From DTPS01 sp049591295 (GTDB taxonomy: Bacteria; Acidobacteriota; UBA4820; DSQY01): a stretch of DNA of 7,682 nucleotides. Location of the stretch: positions 1 through 7,682 of the forward strand of contig JBAWEQ010000047.1 of assembly GCA_049591295.1 (NCBI GenBank). The letters are read 5' to 3'. The position numbers and the translations under genes are program-made. Shown in pieces: positions 4,046 to 7,682 of this stretch. Within the stretch, counting starts at the first letter, position 1. Every line of letters begins with the position of its first letter. The notes beneath the pieces were generated by a model that was not told the DNA's origin, ran no database searches, and saw nothing but the letters and a program-made list of their open reading frames with translations.

Positions 4046-6208
4046 TCATTCCCCCGGCCGCCTGTTGAACCACACGGCGAGGAGGAGGCCGAGCACGGCC
4101 AGCAGGCCGCCGTTGAGGAGCCCCTTGAGCCAGCCGGGGTCGAAGCGGATGACGAGGTTGCGGGCCGGTTTGGACAGCTCCACCTGGATTCGGCCCCACT
4201 GGTCCGGATGGCAGGGGACGGGCTGGCCGTCGGCGGTGGCGTGCATCTGGCGGTACCAGAGGAAGTTGACCGTGACGGGGCCGGGGCCCGCGCCCTGGAG
4301 GTCCACGTCGATCCCTCGCCCTGGGAAGCGGATGGGCAGTGAGCGGCCGGGATCGCCCGTGGGGAAGGCCAGCGGATCGGCCCCCTTGAGCGTCCAGATC
4401 TCGTCGGGGGGGGCAAAGACATGGGAGGCCACATCCAACTTGGGTAGGTAGGTCAGGACCGGCTGCAGGGCGGAGATGCCCTCCATCCCCCGCTCGAAGG
4501 GGTTGGGCGAGAAGCGGGGGTGCACGGCCGCCTCGTTGAGCACGAGGTAGCGCACGCCGTAAGCCTTGAGGGCGGCAGGAGTGTCCTGCCGGAGCCGGTC
4601 GTACGCGAGGCGAAAGGGCGGCAGGGATTGGACCAGCGGGTCGTAGCCGAAGAAAGAGTAGAGGCCGTACACCGCAGGCAGGCCGTGCATCATGGAGAGG
4701 CCGTAGCCGGGCAGGATGGAGCGCATGGGGGCGATGGGGATGAGGCGCCCCTGCGGTGGAGCCCCCGCATCCAGGGTCTGGGCCAGCGGTTTGGGTAACG
4801 CCGGATAGGGACGAAAGCCGTAGGAGTAAAAGGCCGGCCGGGCGATGGAGGCGTGATAGAGCAGGAGCGCGCAGCCGAGCAGACCCACCGCCAGGGGCGC
4901 CCACCGGCGCGGGGCCAGCGGCTTGAGGAGGCGGTCCAGCACCGCCCCCCCCGCGAGAGCCACGAAGAGAACCATGAAGGGCATGGCCCGGAAGGGGTTG
5001 TTGTTCACGAGGGAGAGGAAGGGCAGGTGGTTGAGGAGCTGCCAGAGGCCGCCCTGGGGACCCAAGGCCAGCAGGAAAGCCACCACACCCAGAAAGAACC
5101 AGAGCCGTCCCCTTCCCCACCGCCGGTCCCAGCGCGAGGTGAGCCACGCCAGTAGCCCCAGTACGAAGGTCACGGCCAGGATGGTCCCGAAGTAGTAAAA
5201 TTCGCTCATGTAGCGAAGGTCAGTGCTGCCCCAGAAATTGGGATGGGGGCAGTGGACCAGCGGTGCGGGGAGGAAGAGGGCCGCGAGGCCCGGCAGAATG
5301 CCGCGGCCGTAAGGGGGCGGGCGCACCATATCGCGGGCGAAGCTCATCTGGCACCAGAGGAGGGGCGCCGCCAGGGCCGCCGCCCAGGCCAGGGCCGGCA
5401 GGCTCCAGAGAGCCCGACGCCAGGGAACCTCTCCCCAGAGCACCAGCCAGAGGACGCCCAGGCCGAAGAAGAGCGCCGCATAGGCCCACTCCTGCGGAAA
5501 TCCCACCTGATAATAGACGCCGAGGACGAGCCCCGTCACGAGGGCCCAGCGCCAGCCGATCGCTTTCTCGCTCAGCCAGAGCAGGCAAAGGGCGATGGCC
5601 GGGCCGGCCACCACCGTGGGGAGGATCATGTGCCAGCATCGGCCCATGATGAGGACACTGCCCGAGAGGACGAGGGCCAGCGAGGCGAGCGTGGAGGCCA
5701 TGGGAGAGAGGCGCAGGCGCCGCGCCAGCCACCACATCAGGAGGAAGCCCGCCAGCAGGTGCAGGGCCGCGAAAACCTCCAGCAGTGCATATTCGTCGTG
5801 CAGGCCGTATCGCGCGATGGCGTAGGCCAGCCACGTGGGAGGATAGATCAGAGACCCGCCGCCCTCGGAGAGCCCTGGCCCACCCAGGAGGCAGTTCGGG
5901 CCGTAGTCGGGAAACTCGCCCCGCCAGAGCGCCCGGCAGCCGGCCACCATACCTGGCAGCTCCGCCACCAACGCGTCGTCCTGGGCAAAGTAGTAGGGCT
6001 GGTTAACCTCGATGATGGTGAACGCCAGGCCCAGGACCACCAGACCCGCAACCAGCCAGCCCCAGGAACCCTTCGATGTCTGATCTTCTTCCGGCGGGGG
6101 TTCCAGCAGGCCGCCGAACCACCGGTCCACGCCCGGCCAGCGCCGCCTCACGGCCCACACCGCCAGACACAGGAGCACAAAGGAAACGAGCCATATCATG
6201 AGCAACAC
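4046..6208 (-). CDS. YfhO-like polytopic membrane protein (putative GT-C glycosyltransferase)
   Basis: 720 residues from GTG 6208, or 717 from the in-frame ATG at 6199 (MIWLVSF). An N-terminal helix (4-20), a basic/acidic linker and a second helix (50-67) precede an outside loop with FAQDDALVAELP (74-85), whose acidic cluster D77-D78 and E83 stands where GT-C enzymes hold catalytic acids. Roughly ten more hydrophobic segments run to about 456. An extracytoplasmic domain follows with VYGLYSFFGYDPLVQ (513-527), YGVRYLVLNEA (550-560) and a beta-rich end, VTVNFLWYRQMHATADGQPV (645-664), before a final helix (695-714) and an RRPGE tail. This plan fits the YfhO family, whose Gram-positive members glycosylate teichoic acids; the acceptor here is unknown. 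It is transcribed towards the pilin, with a 459-bp repeat-filled gap, so it is probably a separate unit. The coding strand has an 8-C tract (plus-strand 4406-4413) and an 8-G tract (4945-4952). A weak TATGAT -10 candidate lies at 6262-6267. Confidence 0.82.
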   Translation of the reverse strand: MLLMIWLVSFVLLCLAVWAVRRRWPGVDRWFGGLLEPPPEEDQTSKGSWGWLVAGLVVLGLAFTIIEVNQPYYFAQDDALVAELPGMVAGCRALWRGEFPDYGPNCLLGGPGLSEGGGSLIYPPTWLAYAIARYGLHDEYALLEVFAALHLLAGFLLMWWLARRLRLSPMASTLASLALVLSGSVLIMGRCWHMILPTVVAGPAIALCLLWLSEKAIGWRWALVTGLVLGVYYQVGFPQEWAYAALFFGLGVLWLVLWGEVPWRRALWSLPALAWAAALAAPLLWCQMSFARDMVRPPPYGRGILPGLAALFLPAPLVHCPHPNFWGSTDLRYMSEFYYFGTILAVTFVLGLLAWLTSRWDRRWGRGRLWFFLGVVAFLLALGPQGGLWQLLNHLPFLSLVNNNPFRAMPFMVLFVALAGGAVLDRLLKPLAPRRWAPLAVGLLGCALLLYHASIARPAFYSYGFRPYPALPKPLAQTLDAGAPPQGRLIPIAPMRSILPGYGLSMMHGLPAVYGLYSFFGYDPLVQSLPPFRLAYDRLRQDTPAALKAYGVRYLVLNEAAVHPRFSPNPFERGMEGISALQPVLTYLPKLDVASHVFAPPDEIWTLKGADPLAFPTGDPGRSLPIRFPGRGIDVDLQGAGPGPVTVNFLWYRQMHATADGQPVPCHPDQWGRIQVELSKPARNLVIRFDPGWLKGLLNGGLLAVLGLLLAVWFNRRPGE

Positions 6209-6216
6209 CCGGCCAT
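6196..6216 (-). CDS. Possible leader mini-ORF (6 codons) coupled to the YfhO-like gene
   Basis: ATG at 6216 encodes MAGCCS and ends in a TGA that overlaps the ATG at 6199 (ATGA), an in-frame start of the YfhO-like gene. The only good Shine-Dalgarno sequence in the region, GGAGGA at 6226-6231, is 9 nt before this mini-ORF but 17 nt before GTG 6208 and 26 nt before ATG 6199. Ribosomes terminating here could restart on ATG 6199. It may be coincidence; no related sequence was available for comparison. Confidence 0.25.
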   Translation of the reverse strand: MAGCCS

Positions 6217-6225
6217 GCCGCCCCG

Positions 6226-6231
6226 TCCTCC
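6226..6231 (-). promoter_or_regulatory. Shine-Dalgarno-like site ahead of the YfhO-like gene
   Basis: GGAGGA on the minus strand. Its distance suits ATG 6216 better than either annotated start of the large gene, which leaves the true initiation mode open. Confidence 0.4.
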
Positions 6232-6304
6232 GTGGGCAATGGGATCAGAGCCCGCCCGGCCATCATACCCCAGGAGGGGACGAGGCCGAAGGCGGTAAAG
6301 TGTT

Positions 6305-6413
6305 GGGGGTTCGCGGCCGGGGGCGGCCGCGCCACGGTGTCCCCGCGTGGGGCGGGCTCCCCGCGGTGTCCCTGTGTGGGGCGGGCGCCCTCGCCCGCCG
6401 CTTCGAAGCTTCT
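6305..6413 (+). repeat. Palindrome mosaic beta-alpha'-alpha; 95-bp direct repeat, left copy
   Basis: 6305-6399 is identical base for base to 7123-7217. Inside are a beta module (6310-6335, hairpin GCGGCCG GGGG CGGCCGC), a shortened alpha-like piece (GTGGGGCGGG at about 6347-6356) and a full alpha module (6376-6399). The tail 6400-6413 contains the palindrome GCTTCGAAGC and recurs at 7280-7293. Between this repeat and the promoter candidate at 6487 I see nothing else. Confidence 0.85.
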
Positions 6414-6486
6414 AGGTCTTCATTCACCCGTGCCTTGGAGCCGTGGTGGACCTCTGGTCCTTGCCCGATTCCGAATACTTCCCCCC

Positions 6487-6515
6487 TTGCCGGTGGGTTG
6501 CTCCGCCGCTACACT
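6487..6515 (+). promoter_or_regulatory. Weak sigma-70-type promoter candidate for the coiled-coil gene
   Basis: TTGCCG (6487-6492), a 17-bp spacer and TACACT (6510-6515); each hexamer matches consensus at four of six positions. Transcription would start near 6522, at the RBS itself, giving a very short leader, so the assignment is tentative. Confidence 0.3.
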
Positions 6516-6533
6516 ACCCTCGGAGGGAACCCC

Positions 6534-7019
6534 ATGGACATGGAGGAGCTGGTTCAGTTCATCAAAGAAGAGAATCAAGAGACCCGCCGTCACTTCGATG
6601 TGGTGGCGGAGGACCTGCGATCGGATATTCGGCTACTCGCCGAGGGTCATGGCGCCCTCGTTGAGAAGGTGGATGGCCTAGACGCGAAGGTAGACCGCCT
6701 GGACACGAAGGTGGACCATCTGGAAACGAGGATGGACAGCCTGGAAACAAAGGTGGACCATCTGGACACGAAGGTGGACCATCTGGAAACGAGGATGGAC
6801 GGCCTGGAAACGAAGGTGGACCATCTGGAAACCAGGATGGATGGCTTCGAAGCGAAGCTGGACGATTTCATCGTGGAGACCCGCACCAACTTCGAGGAGG
6901 TGCGCGCCTCCATCAAGTTTTCCTACGCCGAACTGGACCGCCGGATTACCTTCCTCGAAGCGGGTCTTAGAGAGCTCTCCGCCCGCGTGGCAACCATCGA
7001 AACCCGTCAGATGCATTAA
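6534..7019 (+). CDS. Small soluble coiled-coil protein with heptad tandem repeats
   Basis: A 161-residue acidic, soluble protein with no signal peptide or membrane segment. GGAGGG at 6522-6527, 6 nt before ATG 6534, sets the start; the frame is open far upstream, but that part runs through an intergenic repeat. Residues 1-46 are a predicted helix (MDMEELVQFIKEENQETRRH). Residues 47-109 are nine uninterrupted heptads of the pattern D-x-L/F-E/D-x-K/R-V/M/L, with hydrophobic residues at the third and seventh positions, as in a parallel coiled coil. Residues 110-161 continue as helix (FEEVRASIKFSYAELDRRIT). I recognise the general class of small D-x-L-E-x-K-V coiled-coil proteins but no function. 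It probably oligomerises or tethers a partner. It stands alone between two exact 95-bp repeats. Confidence 0.8.
   Translation: MDMEELVQFIKEENQETRRHFDVVAEDLRSDIRLLAEGHGALVEKVDGLDAKVDRLDTKVDHLETRMDSLETKVDHLDTKVDHLETRMDGLETKVDHLETRMDGFEAKLDDFIVETRTNFEEVRASIKFSYAELDRRITFLEAGLRELSARVATIETRQMH
6672..6860 (+). repeat. 21-bp tandem repeat (nine units) encoding coiled-coil heptads
   Basis: Nine in-frame 21-bp units. On top of this, 63 bp at 6714-6776 recur at 6777-6839 with six substitutions, indicating a three-heptad duplication. Unit number could change by slippage or recombination without breaking the frame, lengthening or shortening the coiled coil in about 1-nm steps (7 residues each). Confidence 0.85.
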
Positions 7020-7122
7020 GGGCCCCTTCGCCGGGCGGCCCCTCATTGTGCAGTCGCGGTGAGGGTGTCCCGCGAAGGGCTCCGACGGAGCTATCCCGGC
7101 GGTGAACGACAATCCGTTCGGG

Positions 7123-7293
7123 GGGGGTTCGCGGCCGGGGGCGGCCGCGCCACGGTGTCCCCGCGTGGGGCGGGCTCCCCGCGGTGTCCCTGTGTGGGGC
7201 GGGCGCCCTCGCCCGCCTGTTCGCGGCTGGGGGCAGCCGCGCCACCAAAGAAGGTGTGGGGCGGGCGCCCTCGCCCGCCGCTTCGAAGCTTCT
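7123..7293 (+). repeat. Palindrome mosaic beta-alpha'-alpha-beta-alpha; 95-bp direct repeat, right copy
   Basis: 7123-7217 is identical to 6305-6399. A 62-bp unit (7218-7279) follows, consisting of a beta module (7220-7245, with the GCGGCTG/CAGCCGC stem), a short spacer and another alpha (7256-7279), then the GCTTCGAAGC tail (7280-7293). The left copy equals this arrangement minus exactly that 62-bp unit. The stretch 7020-7122 before it has only a weak GGGCC/GGCCC stem (7020-7024 with 7037-7041) just after the coiled-coil gene and nothing else I recognise. Confidence 0.85.
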
Positions 7294-7305
7294 CATTCCC
7301 CGTGG

Positions 7306-7448
7306 CGGCCGCACCCTTGCGGCCGAGGGCGATGGTACCAGCACGGCGGCTGTTCGGCCGCCCAGCGGGCGGCCGCTACGGCCGGTGGAGGTCCTTCGGG
7401 GGGTTCGGCCGACGGGAGCCGGCCGCTACAGGCCTTCTTGGAAGGCCT
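7306..7448. repeat. Cluster of GC-rich intergenic hairpins
   Basis: Three perfect inverted repeats: CGGCCGC/GCGGCCG (7306-7312 with 7319-7325), CGGCCGCCC/GGGCGGCCG (7355-7363 with 7367-7375) and AGGCCTTC/GAAGGCCT (7430-7437 with 7441-7448). GGCCGCTAC occurs directly repeated at 7371 and 7421. I find no gene here. The last hairpin lacks a T tract, so it is not a clear terminator. Confidence 0.55.
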
Positions 7449-7479
7449 TCATTCCCTCCTTTCATTCCCAATTACGCTT

Positions 7480-7671
7480 GGTTAGGACCCGCACAGGAAT
7501 AGGTTAACGGAATTCGCGCCCAGGTTCGTATGAGATTGGCGCGATTGGAGGGAGAAAAACCGCAGGCGTAGTTGAAGACTACGTTGAGGATTTTGCGATC
7601 GAGAATCGCGTCAAGATCGCGCGAAGATGGGATGCGAAAACGTTCAGTTATTTCTGCGCGGGTCCTAAACC
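7480..7671. mobile_element. Structured inverted-repeat element (MITE-like or ncRNA), unassigned
   Basis: The two ends are long imperfect inverted repeats: 7484-7509 matches the reverse complement of 7641-7666 at 21 of 26 positions (AGGACCCGC outermost). Pairing continues inwards through TTCGC (7513-7517) with GCGAA (7634-7638). At the apex, GCGCGAT (7539-7545) pairs with ATCGCGC (7616-7622), enclosing two hairpins: AAAACC...GG-A-TTTT with CGTAGT/ACTACG (7556-7594) and GCGAT/ATCGC (7595-7609). It has no credible ORF and is visibly less GC-rich than its surroundings. It could be a non-autonomous transposon or a structured RNA. I do not recognise a named family, and no target-site duplication is obvious. 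Confidence 0.6.
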
Positions 7672-7682
7672 CCTCCCCGCCG

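Noticed and set aside
3900..5147. Second minus-strand frame (415 codons) overlapping the YfhO-like gene
   Set aside because: It is Pro/Arg/Gly-rich and runs out of the YfhO-like gene into intergenic repeats; typical of an alternate frame in GC-rich DNA.
5243..6298. Plus-strand open frame (351 codons) opposite the YfhO-like gene
   Set aside because: The translation is low-complexity, charged, and has no RBS; the minus strand carries consistent membrane helices and family motifs.
6198..6533. Upstream extension of the coiled-coil protein to 6198 (112 extra codons)
   Set aside because: It would translate the 95-bp intergenic repeat; the good RBS and ATG at 6534 define the gene.
6672..6860. CRISPR or non-coding tandem repeat
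   Set aside because: The period is exactly 21 bp with substitutions that preserve heptad residues; it is coding.

Overview
The window is GC-rich chromosomal DNA from an uncultured-looking bacterium. A (pseudo)pilin with an Acidobacteriota/Deltaproteobacteria-like N-terminus, a TMTC-type membrane-TPR protein, a YfhO-like polytopic protein and abundant intergenic palindromes suggest Acidobacteriota or a former-Deltaproteobacteria relative. This placement is an inference; no rRNA or tRNA is present to test it.

Layout. 1-124 is the 3' end of a group II intron, with domains V and VI readable base by base; its body and reverse-transcriptase ORF lie off the left edge. 125-402 holds two copies of a GC-rich palindromic repeat and the leader of the first gene. 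403-2571 (+) is a TMTC/GT-C-like integral membrane protein with C-terminal TPRs. Its last six codons and stop lie inside a REP-like palindrome whose relatives continue to about 2812. 2813-3030 shows nothing recognisable. 3034-3065 is the terminator of a type IV pilin/GspG-like pseudopilin gene (3089-3586, minus), which has a strong RBS, a close sigma-54 promoter match and an upstream GTGTC dyad suitable for an enhancer-binding protein. 3640-4045 is filled with intergenic repeats. 4046-6208 (minus) is a YfhO-like polytopic protein. 6209-6533 holds a 95-bp repeat and the leader of a small coiled-coil gene (6534-7019, +), whose nine heptads are encoded by a 21-bp tandem repeat. The same 95 bp recurs exactly at 7123-7217, so the coiled-coil gene sits between direct repeats. 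7299-7448 is a cluster of GC-rich hairpins. 7480-7671 is a compositionally different, about 190-bp inverted-repeat element that folds into one long hairpin capped by a three-way junction.

How the parts might work together. Two polytopic GT-C-like proteins lie on either side of a sigma-54-type pilin that has a Ser/Thr/Ala/Pro-rich stretch. Surface or pilin glycosylation is a reasonable but unproven reading. The intergenic DNA is a mosaic of short palindromic modules. In two families, stem differences between copies occur as compensatory pairs, so folding seems to matter. The most novel-looking objects are the structured element at 7480-7671, the modular palindrome mosaic, and the intron sitting directly beside one of those palindromes.
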